Positions 26,166 through 35,616 of a stretch of 64,000 nt of DNA are shown here, piece by piece. This DNA comes from Algibacter miyuki (GTDB lineage Bacteria; Bacteroidota; Bacteroidia; Flavobacteriales; Flavobacteriaceae): positions 873,001 through 937,000 of the forward strand of contig NZ_JAUFQP010000010.1 of assembly GCF_030409805.1 (NCBI RefSeq), in the 5' to 3' direction. Under the pieces are notes generated by a model that saw nothing but the letters and a program-made list of their open reading frames with translations, ran no database searches and was not told where the DNA came from. The position numbers and the translations under genes were made by a program. Numbering within the stretch: the first letter of the stretch is position 1; each line of letters begins with the position of its first letter.

Positions 26166-26663
26166 ATGAATACGCCTTTAAATGAAATTGTACTTCGCCC
26201 GCGGTTTAAAATTGAGCTACCTCGTGCAAACACGTCTGTTTTAACGGCTTTTGAAGATCGAAAAACCGAATCGCAGGAGTTTATTGTGTCGTGTATTGAC
26301 GACCATGTTTTTATAAAATTTCCGAAAGCGCAACAACATTTTTGGTCGCCACAGTTACATTTAGAGATTAATGAGGTGGATGAAAACAACTGTATTGTCC
26401 GAGGTTTATTTGGACCGAGCCCAACCGTTTGGACTATGTTTATGTTTTTTCACTTTGTGGTAGCAGCCTTATTTATTGTTTTTGGCATTTGGGCATATAC
26501 CAATTGGAGTTTAAAGTCGCCCTACCAAATTCAAGTTATTGCTTTGGTTATTTTAACCTTAATATGGTTTGCGCTTTACTTTGCCGGCCGCGTGAGTAAG
26601 TTTTCTAACCAAAAAGAAATGAATGCCTTACATCGCTTTATGCATCGTATTTTAGAGGCATAA
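26166..26663 (+). CDS. membrane protein of unknown function between der and era
   Basis: A 165-residue protein with a soluble N-terminal half (about residues 1-85) and two membrane segments (about 91-112 and 121-142). The tail ends in a charged helix (FSNQKEMNALHRFMHRILEA). I do not recognise a family; flavobacterial relatives between these two GTPase genes are sometimes labelled GTP-binding protein, but no G-domain motif is present. The start at 26166 is the first ATG after the divergent der promoter region. A terminator directly follows its stop. Confidence 0.75.
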   Translation: MNTPLNEIVLRPRFKIELPRANTSVLTAFEDRKTESQEFIVSCIDDHVFIKFPKAQQHFWSPQLHLEINEVDENNCIVRGLFGPSPTVWTMFMFFHFVVAALFIVFGIWAYTNWSLKSPYQIQVIALVILTLIWFALYFAGRVSKFSNQKEMNALHRFMHRILEA

Positions 26664-26696
26664 AAAAAGCTTTAATCGCGACGACCAAAGCTTTTT
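26664..26696 (+). terminator. rho-independent terminator
   Basis: Arms 26664-26673 (AAAAAGCTTT) and 26687-26696 (AAAGCTTTTT) pair, starting directly after the stop of the membrane protein gene. Confidence 0.7.
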
Positions 26697-26809
26697 AACT
26701 CTTACTAACTCAAACAAACCAAATTCCGTTTTTTGGTTCGTGCAAATATCAGTTGTATAGATTATGTAAACGTTACCTAAATAAAAACTTAATATTAGCT
26801 TTTAAGTTT

Positions 26810-27694
26810 CTATTTCTGATTATATCCAAAACGGCGTAACTGGTTTTGATTGCTTCTCCAGTTTTTATTCACCTTTACATAGAGTTCTAAATGAATTTGT
26901 TTTCCGAAGAATTTCTCCAAATCTTTTCTAGCCTCTACGCCTACGCGTTTTAATGCCGCGCCTTTATGGCCAATAATAATCCCTTTTTGGGTTTCGCGTT
27001 CTACCATAATAACGGAACGCATGCGGATAATTTTTTCTTCCTCGAAAAACTCTTCCGTTTCAATTTCTACAGCATAAGGAATTTCCTTTTTATAATGTAA
27101 CAGAATTTTTTCGCGAATGGTTTCGTTTATAAAAAAACGTTCTGGCTTATCGGTTAATTGATCTTTTGGATAAAAGGCTGGCGATTCTGGTAATAATTCA
27201 ATAATTCTATGAAATACTTCTTTCACCTGAAAACCTTGTAATGCTGAAATAGGAATAATTTCGGCATTTGGCACTTTTTGTGCCCACAATTGCACTTGTG
27301 TTTCCAATTGTGCTTGATCTGAAATATCAATTTTATTTAACAATAATAAAACTGGAATTTTAGATGCTGTAATTTTATTAAAAAACGCTTCATCTTTTAA
27401 GGCTTGCTCGCCTATTTCTACCATGTAGATTAGAATATCAGCATCTTCAAAAGCCGACTTTACAAACCCCATCATAGATTCTTGCAGTTCGTAAGCGGGC
27501 TTAATAATACCTGGCGTATCACTTAATACCACCTGAAAATCTTCACCATTTACAATACCTAAAATTCTATGACGCGTGGTTTGCGCTTTCGAGGTAATAA
27601 TGGATAGTTTTTCACCAATAAACGCATTCATTAGTGTTGATTTCCCAACGTTTGGATTACCAATAATATTTACAAAACCTGCTTTATGGCTCAT
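26810..27694 (-). CDS. era: ribosome assembly GTPase Era
   Basis: A 294-residue GTPase with an N-terminal G domain and a C-terminal KH domain that binds 16S rRNA near its 3' end. Motifs: GNPNVGKS P-loop (residues 12-19), DTPGI, NKID. The KH domain follows the segment PERFFINETIREKILLHYK with the GHKGAALKRVGVEARKDLE loop. Normal length (about 295-300). An exact -7 box lies 23 bases upstream. It follows the FKBP gene on the same strand, with a terminator between them. Confidence 0.96.
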   Translation of the reverse strand: MSHKAGFVNIIGNPNVGKSTLMNAFIGEKLSIITSKAQTTRHRILGIVNGEDFQVVLSDTPGIIKPAYELQESMMGFVKSAFEDADILIYMVEIGEQALKDEAFFNKITASKIPVLLLLNKIDISDQAQLETQVQLWAQKVPNAEIIPISALQGFQVKEVFHRIIELLPESPAFYPKDQLTDKPERFFINETIREKILLHYKKEIPYAVEIETEEFFEEEKIIRMRSVIMVERETQKGIIIGHKGAALKRVGVEARKDLEKFFGKQIHLELYVKVNKNWRSNQNQLRRFGYNQK

Positions 27695-27716
27695 ACTTTT
27701 TCAATTTATTAAGTTG

Positions 27717-27724
27717 CAAAGTTA
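27717..27724 (-). promoter_or_regulatory. -7 box for era
   Basis: Minus-strand TAACTTTG is an exact TAnnTTTG match, 23 bases upstream of the era start at 27694. Confidence 0.5.
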
Positions 27725-27755
27725 CAACCTTTATTTTTTTGAATTTAATAAAACA

Positions 27756-27786
27756 AAAAAGACTGCCTTTTTCAGACAGTCTTTTT
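27756..27786 (-). terminator. terminator after the FKBP gene
   Basis: Arms 27756-27765 (AAAAAGACTG) and 27777-27786 are fully complementary, with a T-run on the minus strand. A second hairpin (TTTTAAGTG at 27802-27810 with CACTTAAAA at 27832-27840) lies between it and the FKBP stop. Confidence 0.7.
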
Positions 27787-27855
27787 CATATTTAAATTTC
27801 ATTTTAAGTGTTTTTAGAACTCTTGTTCTCACACTTAAAACGATTGAATTTTAAA

Positions 27856-28584
27856 TTACTTAACGATTTCTAATAATTCAACATCGAATACTAAAACATC
27901 GAAAGGCTTAATTTTTCCACCTCTTGGTGTTGCTCCGTAACCTAATTCTTGTGGTACAAAGAATTTATATTTAGAACCAACAGTCATTAACTGTAAACCT
28001 TCTGTCCAACCTGGAATAACTTGCGTTACACCAAATGTTGCAGGCTCACCTCTATCTACAGAGCTATCAAAAATAGTTCCATCAGTTAACGTTCCGTGGT
28101 AGTGTACTTTTACTTGAGAAGCTGTTGTTGGCTTTTCACCATTACCTTCTTTTTCAACAATATATTGTAATCCACTTTCAGTTACTTTAACACCATCTTT
28201 AGATTTGTTTTCTTCTAAAAACTTTTCGCCAGCAATTTTAACTTCTCCAAATTCAGCTTCAGCCTTTTTAGCCGCTGCTTCTTGTTGCTTAGCCATATCT
28301 TCCTGTTGTTTCTTTTGGAAGTATGCTTGAACTACCTGTTGCGCTTTAGCTTCATCAAACAATACGTTTGTAGAATCAGAAACATTTGAGAAACCTTGCA
28401 TAAATAAATCCTTATCGAATTCTGTAAAACTTCTTTTTACATTTTTAGCAACGTCCATTCCAATAGCATAACTTACTGAATCTAGTTCTGTTTTTACCGG
28501 CTTGTTTGTAACTCCACCGTTATTATTACATGAGCTCATTAACGCAGTCAACGTTACAACGCTTAAAATTTTAATTATTTTCAT
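27856..28584 (-). CDS. FKBP-type peptidyl-prolyl isomerase lipoprotein
   Basis: A 242-residue lipoprotein. A signal sequence ends in lipobox LMSSC (Cys19). An N-terminal dimerisation part of the Mip/FkpA type (about residues 30-110; YAIGMDVAKNVKRSF) precedes the FKBP domain (about 135-240), whose signature VKVHYHGTLTDGTIFDSS is clear. It probably helps fold outer-membrane or periplasmic proteins. An exact -7 box lies 27 bases upstream. The closest named parallels are FkpA and Mip; I do not assign one. Confidence 0.9.
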   Translation of the reverse strand: MKIIKILSVVTLTALMSSCNNNGGVTNKPVKTELDSVSYAIGMDVAKNVKRSFTEFDKDLFMQGFSNVSDSTNVLFDEAKAQQVVQAYFQKKQQEDMAKQQEAAAKKAEAEFGEVKIAGEKFLEENKSKDGVKVTESGLQYIVEKEGNGEKPTTASQVKVHYHGTLTDGTIFDSSVDRGEPATFGVTQVIPGWTEGLQLMTVGSKYKFFVPQELGYGATPRGGKIKPFDVLVFDVELLEIVK

Positions 28585-28610
28585 TTCAATATTTTAATTT
28601 AATTAGGTGC

Positions 28611-28618
28611 CAAAAGTA
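28611..28618 (-). promoter_or_regulatory. -7 box for the FKBP gene
   Basis: Minus-strand TACTTTTG is an exact TAnnTTTG match, 27 bases upstream of the start at 28584. Confidence 0.5.
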
Positions 28619-28753
28619 GGGAAATTTAAATGAGAATAAAATTTGTTTAAGTGCATTTTAACAAATTTTCTTAAACCTTAATAATCCTCAATATCACTCA
28701 CAACAAAGCTCTTTTTTATGAAGCAACACCAAACGGGATACATTTTTATTAGT

Positions 28754-28761
28754 TACATTTG
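28754..28761 (+). promoter_or_regulatory. -7 box for the PBP4-type gene
   Basis: TACATTTG is an exact TAnnTTTG match, 33 bases before the start at 28794. Confidence 0.5.
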
Positions 28762-28793
28762 AGAAACATTGTACTTTATAAACCTATTTTGAA

Positions 28794-30074
28794 ATGAAAA
28801 TTATGCGTTCGAAATTAAATATTTACTTCACTTTTATTGTTATGTTGATGTTGGGTTCAGGCTGTAAATCTTCTAAAACTGAAAAGAAGATAAACAAAAC
28901 ATTCGACACCAGTTTTTATAACAATCAATTTACAGGTTTTTTAGTTTACAACCCAAAAACCAAAGACACGATATACCAGCACCATGCTGGTAAATATTTC
29001 ACGCCAGCAAGTAACACCAAAATCTTCACACTTTACACGGCTTTAAATCTGTTGCCCCATAGCATTCCCGCCTTTAAATATGCGGTAAAAAACGACACAC
29101 TCACCATAGTAGCCACGGGAAACCCAGCATTTCTTCATACTTACTTTAAAGACAGTACGGCTTTAAATATGGCAAAGCATTATAAACACATTAATATTGT
29201 TGATCAGAATTTAACCGACGACAAATTTGGTCCAGGTTGGGCTTGGGAAGATTACGACACTTATTTCAGTGCCGAACGCAGCGCTTTTCCTACTTACGGC
29301 AATGTGGTAACCATAAGTAACCTAGATAGCTTAATAGCCACGCCTCGTGTTTTTAAAAACGACATAGTCATCACCAGTAACAACAAACGTAGAGCCTTTA
29401 ACGACAATACTTTTTTCTACAAGCAAAATACTATCGATTCTGTTGAAATTCCAATGGTTATAAATCGAATGACTTCGGAAAAAATATGGGCAGACTTATT
29501 ACCAAATAAAGTCAGTTTTACTAATAATATTCCTTCAGCATTAAAAACCGTTTACAGCATACCATCCGATAGTTTATACAAACGTATGATGCATGAAAGC
29601 GATAATTTCTTAGCAGAACAAATGCTTATTATGGCATCATCTACTTTATCGGACACTTTGAGTTCTGGTAAGGTGCGAACATTTATTCTGAAAAATCAAT
29701 TAAAAACCTTGTCAGAAAAACCGCGATGGGTTGATGGGTCTGGCTTAAGCCGATACAATTTGTTTACACCAAAAAGTTTTGTGCATGTACTTTCAAATTT
29801 ATATGAAGCATTTCCAAAAAATCGATTATTTAATCTATTTCCTGCCGGTGGGGCATCGGGTACATTAAAAAAATGGTATGCTGGAGATAATGAACCGTAT
29901 ATTTATGCCAAATCTGGCACTGTAGGCAACAACTATGCGTTGAGTGGTTACTTAATTACAAATAAAGGTGAAACGCTTATTTTTAGCTTCATGAACAACC
30001 ATTACACCAAACCTACTTCGGAAGTAAAACAAAACATGCAATCCATTTTTGAATGGCTGCGAGATACTTATTAA
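28794..30074 (+). CDS. D-alanyl-D-alanine carboxypeptidase/endopeptidase, PBP4 (S13) type
   Basis: A 426-residue lipoprotein (lipobox LGSGC, Cys24) of the S13 peptidase family, which trims or opens peptidoglycan cross-links in the periplasm. The penicillin-binding motifs are SNTK (S73-K76, SxxK), SDN in MHESDNFLAEQML, and KSGT in YAKSGTVGN. Size fits a compact PBP4 (about 430-480). A start at 28803 (MRSKLNIYF) is also possible and keeps the signal peptide. The gene is followed by a hairpin and then tRNA-Tyr on the other strand. Confidence 0.9.
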   Translation: MKIMRSKLNIYFTFIVMLMLGSGCKSSKTEKKINKTFDTSFYNNQFTGFLVYNPKTKDTIYQHHAGKYFTPASNTKIFTLYTALNLLPHSIPAFKYAVKNDTLTIVATGNPAFLHTYFKDSTALNMAKHYKHINIVDQNLTDDKFGPGWAWEDYDTYFSAERSAFPTYGNVVTISNLDSLIATPRVFKNDIVITSNNKRRAFNDNTFFYKQNTIDSVEIPMVINRMTSEKIWADLLPNKVSFTNNIPSALKTVYSIPSDSLYKRMMHESDNFLAEQMLIMASSTLSDTLSSGKVRTFILKNQLKTLSEKPRWVDGSGLSRYNLFTPKSFVHVLSNLYEAFPKNRLFNLFPAGGASGTLKKWYAGDNEPYIYAKSGTVGNNYALSGYLITNKGETLIFSFMNNHYTKPTSEVKQNMQSIFEWLRDTY

Positions 30075-30108
30075 AAGCAGGAAAACAATTTCGAAATATT
30101 ATAAAACA

Positions 30109-30135
30109 AAAAAGTCTGCTAGAAGCAGACTTTTT
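30109..30135. terminator. bidirectional terminator between PBP4 gene and tRNA-Tyr
   Basis: Perfect 12-base arms (AAAAAGTCTGCT at 30109-30120 and its complement at 30124-30135) with an AGA loop. T-runs on both strands fit termination of the PBP4 gene and of the convergent tRNA gene. Confidence 0.8.
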
Positions 30136-30144
30136 AAGTTTGTG

Positions 30145-30226
<82 letters not shown>

Positions 30227-30286
30227 AAAACTGACCGCAAATATATTATTGTTTTTAATTCTACAAAACAAAAAACATATTTTTTT

Positions 30287-33037
30287 TTACAACTCGTAAC
30301 GAATTCTAAAAGTTAAGAAGCGTGGTTGAATATAATATTCGGTTGCACTAACCGAAATATCGCCAACACTACTTTGGTTTTGAGACCTCGTATTAAGCAA
30401 GTTAGTCGCTTTTATTTCATATTCCCATTTGCTATCAGCATCTTTTTTATAGGCTAAAGAGGCGTCCCAAAATTCGTAAGAATTTATTGTTTTTTCTTCA
30501 TCTGAAAAGTCATTATATGAATAATCGGTCTTAAAAGTGAAGCTTTTCAAGATTAAAGCATCAAATTCTATCGATGGCGCCTTGGTATAAAACTTGGTTC
30601 TTTGTGTTCCTTGGTCGTTATCTTGAATGCTATAACGGTATCCAATTTCAAAATTAGGAGCTTCTCTAAAGTTTGTTCGCAACTCCGTTCTATACGTTTG
30701 TGAATAATTTTCGTTTGTAAACGGCTCGTTATTTACTTCTTGATTAAATTTTGTATAACTCAAACTTCCGTTAACGGTAGCTCTAAATTTTCCCATGGTT
30801 TTTTGAAAACGCCCATTAGCACTGGCACTTTCGTCAGCCAAATCGGTATTGTATGGCGAACTTATTCGGATAACGCTTCCTGTTGGTAACTCTGATCTGG
30901 TTCTAATTCTATCTATAGTTTTACTGTAATTCAATCGAGCCGATACATTGGTATAATTAAACATATTGAAACTAAAATAAGACAGGTTTAAATTATGAGC
31001 TAAAGCACTTTGCAAATCCTGATCACCAGAAAACACAGAACCATAATTATTTAAAACTAAACCTCTAGCCAATTGATTAACGTCGGTAAAATTAGTTTGC
31101 ATACTGTAATCAAAATTAATACGCTCACTCTTTTTCAACTGTAATTGTACGTTTAAATCTGGTAAAATTCTAAAGAAATTATCAGTATAACTCACATTAA
31201 ACTGATCGTTTGTTGAGCTGTAAGCATGAGCAGAAAAACCAGGTGTAAATGTAAAAATCCCAGATTTTAAACGGTAATGCGCGCCCAAATACACATCAGA
31301 AAATGTATAAGCAATAGCATTGGCATCCAAACCATCGTTTATAATTGGTGTGGTTTCAATATCCGTTTCATCATCTAAAGTTTGAAAAATATTCGAATTA
31401 AAATCTTGTTTACTATATATGGTTCCAACGGTAAAATTAATATCACTTTTTTGGTTGAGAATATTCCAATAATCAACCTTCGCATCCATTTGATTCGACT
31501 TTACTCGTTTTTCTTGACTAATATCGTATGTAAGTTGATCTCTATCAAAACCTAAATCATTAGCCGTATCATCATAAGTATCTCTCGGATTATTAGGATC
31601 ATCTAAATCATTATCATTATTGAATGGATCGTTTTCTAAAATAGCGTTGTAAAACGGATCCTCATCTTGAAATAAATGCTGTACTTCTAAAGCAAAAATA
31701 TTTTTTTCGTTTAGCGTATAATAGTAGTTTAAATTCTGATTAATACTAAACGGTGTAGAACTTTCAAGCTCGCCAATATCGCCAACACGTGATGAAATAA
31801 CGAACTGATCTTGAGATTCTTTCGAGGTACGCGCCATAACATCATAATCTAGCTGGTTATTGCCGTTAGGCTTATATTTTGCGCTAAACTTGAGCATGGC
31901 CATATCGCTACGTTGACGTGTATTGCTGTCTTTATTTTCGTCTCGAGAAGCATCGTTCAAGAACTGTACATCGCTAATCTCCTGTAAATCGGTACGGTTG
32001 CTTAACAAAATTGCAAAACCACTTAAATCTAAAGTCTCTTTAGGAGAATAACTAAAGTTTGCTGCACCAAACTTGGTGTTAATATTTTTCGCTCTGTTAT
32101 TCTGAAGCGTTAAAAAACCAAGGTTATTACTTCCTAAATCAATATTGGTCCCGCTACTTCTACTTGGGCTTCTAAAACCGCCTGTAAAGTTGAAATAATC
32201 ACGACGTGTAAACGCAATTTCTCCAATATTATTCAAATCTCCAATTACATTGATACTATATTCTGGACTGTAATAAAACAATTTGGGTTGTATTAGATAA
32301 AGCCCTTCATTATCCGAAGTACCACCACCAGCAGTAACATTTCCGAACCAAAAATTCTTTTTACCCTGTTTTAATTTAATATTGATAGCTATATTATCTT
32401 GGTTGTTGGTAACGCCACTTAACTGGCCCACTTCGGAAAAGTTTTTAAGCACCTCAACTTTATCAATGGCATTGGCTGGAATATTTTGAGTGGCCAATTT
32501 AGAATCGCCATCAAAAAACTCTTTCCCCTCTACCATCACTTTTCCAACCTTTACGCCTTCTACTTCTATTTCTCCATCATCATTCACTTCAACACCTGGT
32601 AGTTTATTTAAAACATCTCCCAATTTTCGTTCGGTTCCCGACTTAAAAGAATCCGCATTATATATAATAGTGTCACCTTTCATCACCACAGGCATTTCGT
32701 AAACCAATTCAACAGCATCTAAAGTATTATCGCTTACTAATGTAAAATCTTTAATAATTGCAGCGTCTGTAGTAGAAATATCTGCACTGGCCGATTTCAT
32801 CCCAATATAACTCACCTGAATTTTATAGTTTGCATTTTTTTCAACAGACAACTTATAACGACCTTCAGGATTGGTAATACCAAAAGCATCTAATTTTTGG
32901 GTGTCTTGATTAATAGCTATAACATTTGCCAATTCTAAAGGCGAACCAATACTATCTTTTACAACACCTTCTAATTTAACTTGAGCAAAGGTTGAGCTAG
33001 CCGCAAAAAGCAGCGCAAAAATCAATAAATTTTTCAC
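30287..33037 (-). CDS. outer-membrane beta-barrel receptor with carboxypeptidase-like domain (TonB-receptor type)
   Basis: A 916-residue outer-membrane protein. A signal peptide (ends STFAQ) leads to a carboxypeptidase-like regulatory domain (about residues 20-105, KLEGVVKDSIGSPLELANV), a TonB-type plug (about 130-230; LNKLPGVEVND and AIDKVEVLKNFSEVGQLSGV) and a barrel ending in FRIRYEL, the C-terminal pattern expected for membrane insertion. A peptide or metal substrate is possible; none can be named. The GLPGLI gene lies 47 bases upstream on the same strand, a pairing typical of Bacteroidota. Confidence 0.85.
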   Translation of the reverse strand: MKNLLIFALLFAASSTFAQVKLEGVVKDSIGSPLELANVIAINQDTQKLDAFGITNPEGRYKLSVEKNANYKIQVSYIGMKSASADISTTDAAIIKDFTLVSDNTLDAVELVYEMPVVMKGDTIIYNADSFKSGTERKLGDVLNKLPGVEVNDDGEIEVEGVKVGKVMVEGKEFFDGDSKLATQNIPANAIDKVEVLKNFSEVGQLSGVTNNQDNIAINIKLKQGKKNFWFGNVTAGGGTSDNEGLYLIQPKLFYYSPEYSINVIGDLNNIGEIAFTRRDYFNFTGGFRSPSRSSGTNIDLGSNNLGFLTLQNNRAKNINTKFGAANFSYSPKETLDLSGFAILLSNRTDLQEISDVQFLNDASRDENKDSNTRQRSDMAMLKFSAKYKPNGNNQLDYDVMARTSKESQDQFVISSRVGDIGELESSTPFSINQNLNYYYTLNEKNIFALEVQHLFQDEDPFYNAILENDPFNNDNDLDDPNNPRDTYDDTANDLGFDRDQLTYDISQEKRVKSNQMDAKVDYWNILNQKSDINFTVGTIYSKQDFNSNIFQTLDDETDIETTPIINDGLDANAIAYTFSDVYLGAHYRLKSGIFTFTPGFSAHAYSSTNDQFNVSYTDNFFRILPDLNVQLQLKKSERINFDYSMQTNFTDVNQLARGLVLNNYGSVFSGDQDLQSALAHNLNLSYFSFNMFNYTNVSARLNYSKTIDRIRTRSELPTGSVIRISSPYNTDLADESASANGRFQKTMGKFRATVNGSLSYTKFNQEVNNEPFTNENYSQTYRTELRTNFREAPNFEIGYRYSIQDNDQGTQRTKFYTKAPSIEFDALILKSFTFKTDYSYNDFSDEEKTINSYEFWDASLAYKKDADSKWEYEIKATNLLNTRSQNQSSVGDISVSATEYYIQPRFLTFRIRYEL

Positions 33038-33084
33038 GGAATATATTTTGAGTTAATTAGGAAATAAAACAGAATTACTGAAGC

Positions 33085-33927
33085 TTAGCGTCTACCGCCA
33101 CCTCCACGATTTCCTCCTGGACCACGAGAGGCACTCATTTCAGCCATTTTTTTCTTTACAATAGCATTATATTCTTCTTGCGTTACTTCTTTTCCTTTTG
33201 AAGGCGCTTTTATTTCATCCTTTTCCGAAGGATTTAAAACAATTTTAGAACATAAAATAGTTGTTCTATCAGAATTAATCTCTAAAATTAAACCTGGTAA
33301 ACCCCAATAAGTATCAGGCCCTTGATTTACAGGAATCTGAGGCGTATACCATGCTGTTACTACAATTTCTTTAGGTTTCTCGTCTTTCTCTTCATCTTTA
33401 TCATCCGAAGGTCTTCTTCCTAAATTACCGAAATCGAAACCATCCATTGTTTTTACAGCCGTTGCTTTAAAGCATGTGTATTGCCCAATAGTTTTGGTTT
33501 CCGAACCTAGCTCCCATTTCAAATCTTTTAAACTATCTTTAATTAGAAATTGCTTACCAAAAAGTTCTTGTTCCTGTAAAAGCTCTTTATCTCTTACATT
33601 TTTATATTGATCTCCACCAGTAAAATTCATGGCTCCAAAACGAAAACCACGTCCGCTACTTGGTGCTTCCAAACGTTCTTCTTCCTTATAAAACGATTCC
33701 GATTGGTTAAACGTTAGAATAAACGTTTTCTCCAACATGCTTTTCATACGTGTTGCAATCTCTTTTTTACGTTCCTCACTTAATTGTCCGCCACCAAAAT
33801 TATCCATATTCACGGTAGTTTTAGATTCGTAGTAAGCCTTTCCTTGAAAATCTTTTTGAGCAAAAGACACCACACTTACTAATATTAAAAATGCCGTTAT
33901 TACTGGTTTTAAAGTTGTAAAATTCAT
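33085..33927 (-). CDS. GLPGLI family protein
   Basis: A 280-residue secreted protein with a signal peptide (MNFTTLKPVITAFLILVSVV, cut before AQKD). The family signature is exactly visible as YWGLPGLILEIN at about residues 210-221. The C-terminus is a Gly/Arg-rich tail (GGNRGGGGRR). GLPGLI proteins are Bacteroidota-specific and of unknown function, often paired with TonB-type barrels, as here. The two genes are separated by 47 bases without a terminator, so they are probably one operon. A weak -7 box (TATATTTA) lies just upstream. Confidence 0.9.
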   Translation of the reverse strand: MNFTTLKPVITAFLILVSVVSFAQKDFQGKAYYESKTTVNMDNFGGGQLSEERKKEIATRMKSMLEKTFILTFNQSESFYKEEERLEAPSSGRGFRFGAMNFTGGDQYKNVRDKELLQEQELFGKQFLIKDSLKDLKWELGSETKTIGQYTCFKATAVKTMDGFDFGNLGRRPSDDKDEEKDEKPKEIVVTAWYTPQIPVNQGPDTYWGLPGLILEINSDRTTILCSKIVLNPSEKDEIKAPSKGKEVTQEEYNAIVKKKMAEMSASRGPGGNRGGGGRR

Positions 33928-34089
33928 TATAAATATAGTTTTGTTTTTGTTACTAAAATTAATATTTAATTTTAGATTAGACTCCTATAACAAAACATAG
34001 TTTAATGCTTAAATGTTAAAGTAATCTTAAAATCGATATTTCAATTAAATCTTAAAAAGTGGCTCATTTTTTGTATTTTTCACCTCGGA

Positions 34090-34869
34090 ATGAAACGCGC
34101 CAAATACATCTTTTTTTTACTATCCTTTTCAATGTTCGCTCAAGAAACCATTGAAACTACACTTATTAAAGATACCAAACTCGACGCCGAAACTCTGGTT
34201 GACGCAAACTATTTCGGATCCTCATTTTACATTAACAACAACATTTTCTACAAAACAACCGAGGATAAATCAATAAATTACAACAACTTACAACTTGGCA
34301 CACTTACAAGTGCTAATACTTTTAATCCATTAAAAATAAATTTATTTTACAAAGATTTTAATACCGCTATTATTCTTGATAATCGGTTATCCGAAATTTT
34401 TAGAATCGATTTCAATGCGATTAAAAATTATAAAAATGTGTCACATATTTCCACAGGACATGATAACACCCTCTGGATTTTCAATCAAGACAGCCAACAA
34501 CTAGAGCTTTTCGACTATAAAACGAACACCTCTCGAGCACAAGCCCAACCTGTGCAAAGTGCTGTTTTAGATCTAAAAAGCAACTATAATTACTGCTGGC
34601 TACTCACCAAGAATTACCTATACACCTATAATTATTTTGGCAGTTTAATAAAAAAAACGCCCAACGATAGCTATATGGAACTGGCTGCCAGTAATGAAAA
34701 TTTAATCCTAAAAAAAGACAATGCGCTGTTTTACCTAAGCAAAACCGCAACGCAACCTGTACGTATTAACCTACCAAATTTATTAATAAATCAGTTTTTT
34801 GTAACCAATGAAACCTTGTATATTTACAGTCACAAAATCTTACAAGAATTCCTCTTAAAAATAAATTAA
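34090..34869 (+). CDS. secreted beta-rich protein of unknown function
   Basis: A 259-residue protein with an N-terminal signal peptide (MKRAKYIFFLLSFSMFA, cut near QE). The body shows repeated beta-strand blocks such as TLWIFNQDSQQLELFDYKTN and CWLLTKNYLYTYNYFGSLI, like the blades of a beta-propeller, but I cannot name a family. It starts after a near -7 box (TATTTTTC at 34073-34080). The deoxynucleoside kinase gene starts 4 bases after its stop, so they are likely co-transcribed, though no functional link is evident. Confidence 0.7.
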   Translation: MKRAKYIFFLLSFSMFAQETIETTLIKDTKLDAETLVDANYFGSSFYINNNIFYKTTEDKSINYNNLQLGTLTSANTFNPLKINLFYKDFNTAIILDNRLSEIFRIDFNAIKNYKNVSHISTGHDNTLWIFNQDSQQLELFDYKTNTSRAQAQPVQSAVLDLKSNYNYCWLLTKNYLYTYNYFGSLIKKTPNDSYMELAASNENLILKKDNALFYLSKTATQPVRINLPNLLINQFFVTNETLYIYSHKILQEFLLKIN

Positions 34870-34873
34870 CATT

Positions 34874-35488
34874 ATGCACATTGCTATTGCCGGAAATATA
34901 GGCGCGGGAAAAACAACCCTTACAAAACTATTAGCCAAACACTATAACTGGGAAGAGCAGCTAGAGGACGTGGTAGATAATCCTTATTTAGACGATTTTT
35001 ACAACCAAATGGAACGTTGGAGTTTTAACCTGCAAGTCTATTTTTTAAACAGTCGTTTTCGTCAAGTTTTACAAATTCGCCAAAGCGGAAAAGACATAAT
35101 ACAAGACCGTACTATTTATGAGGATGCTCATATTTTTGCACCTAACCTTCATGCTATGGGATTGATGACGAATCGTGATTTTGAAAATTACACCTCACTT
35201 TTCGAACTTATGGAATCGCTAGTAAAAGGTCCAGATGTTTTAATTTATTTGCGTAGCACGATTCCGAATTTAGTATCGCAAATCCATAAACGTGGCCGCG
35301 ATTACGAAAACTCAATAAGCATCGATTATTTAAGTCGTCTAAACGAACGTTACGAGGCTTGGATTCACGGTTACACCAAAGGAAAACTACTCATTATAGA
35401 CGTTGATCACTTAAACTTCGTTGATAATCCTGAAGATTTAGGTTTTGTAATAAACACTATTGATGCCGAAATAAACGGATTGTTTTAA
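34874..35488 (+). CDS. deoxynucleoside kinase (dNK/dGK-dCK type)
   Basis: A 204-residue cytoplasmic kinase that phosphorylates deoxynucleosides for salvage. The P-loop is GNIGAGKTT (residues 7-15). The DRT motif appears as DRTIYED (about 78-84), and the substrate-binding and lid segments include RGRDYENSI (about 136-144). Length is typical (about 200-210). The exact deoxynucleoside is not fixed by these motifs. It starts 4 bases after the secreted protein gene. A weak hairpin follows downstream. Confidence 0.9.
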   Translation: MHIAIAGNIGAGKTTLTKLLAKHYNWEEQLEDVVDNPYLDDFYNQMERWSFNLQVYFLNSRFRQVLQIRQSGKDIIQDRTIYEDAHIFAPNLHAMGLMTNRDFENYTSLFELMESLVKGPDVLIYLRSTIPNLVSQIHKRGRDYENSISIDYLSRLNERYEAWIHGYTKGKLLIIDVDHLNFVDNPEDLGFVINTIDAEINGLF

Positions 35489-35502
35489 AATATATTTTTC
35501 CG

Positions 35503-35536
35503 CCCTAACCTCCTGATAAGAACAAGGTGGTTGGGG
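35503..35536 (+). terminator. possible imperfect terminator
   Basis: Arms 35503-35513 (CCCTAACCTCC) and 35526-35536 (GGTGGTTGGGG) pair with mismatches and are followed by a TTTATTTATT stretch. It would end the deoxynucleoside kinase transcript. Confidence 0.45.
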
Positions 35537-35616
35537 TTTATTTATTAATTTCTAGTTTAAATTAAAAACGCAAAAGCTCACCCACCTCAACAGACTCAAT
35601 AGCGACAGCTATACTT

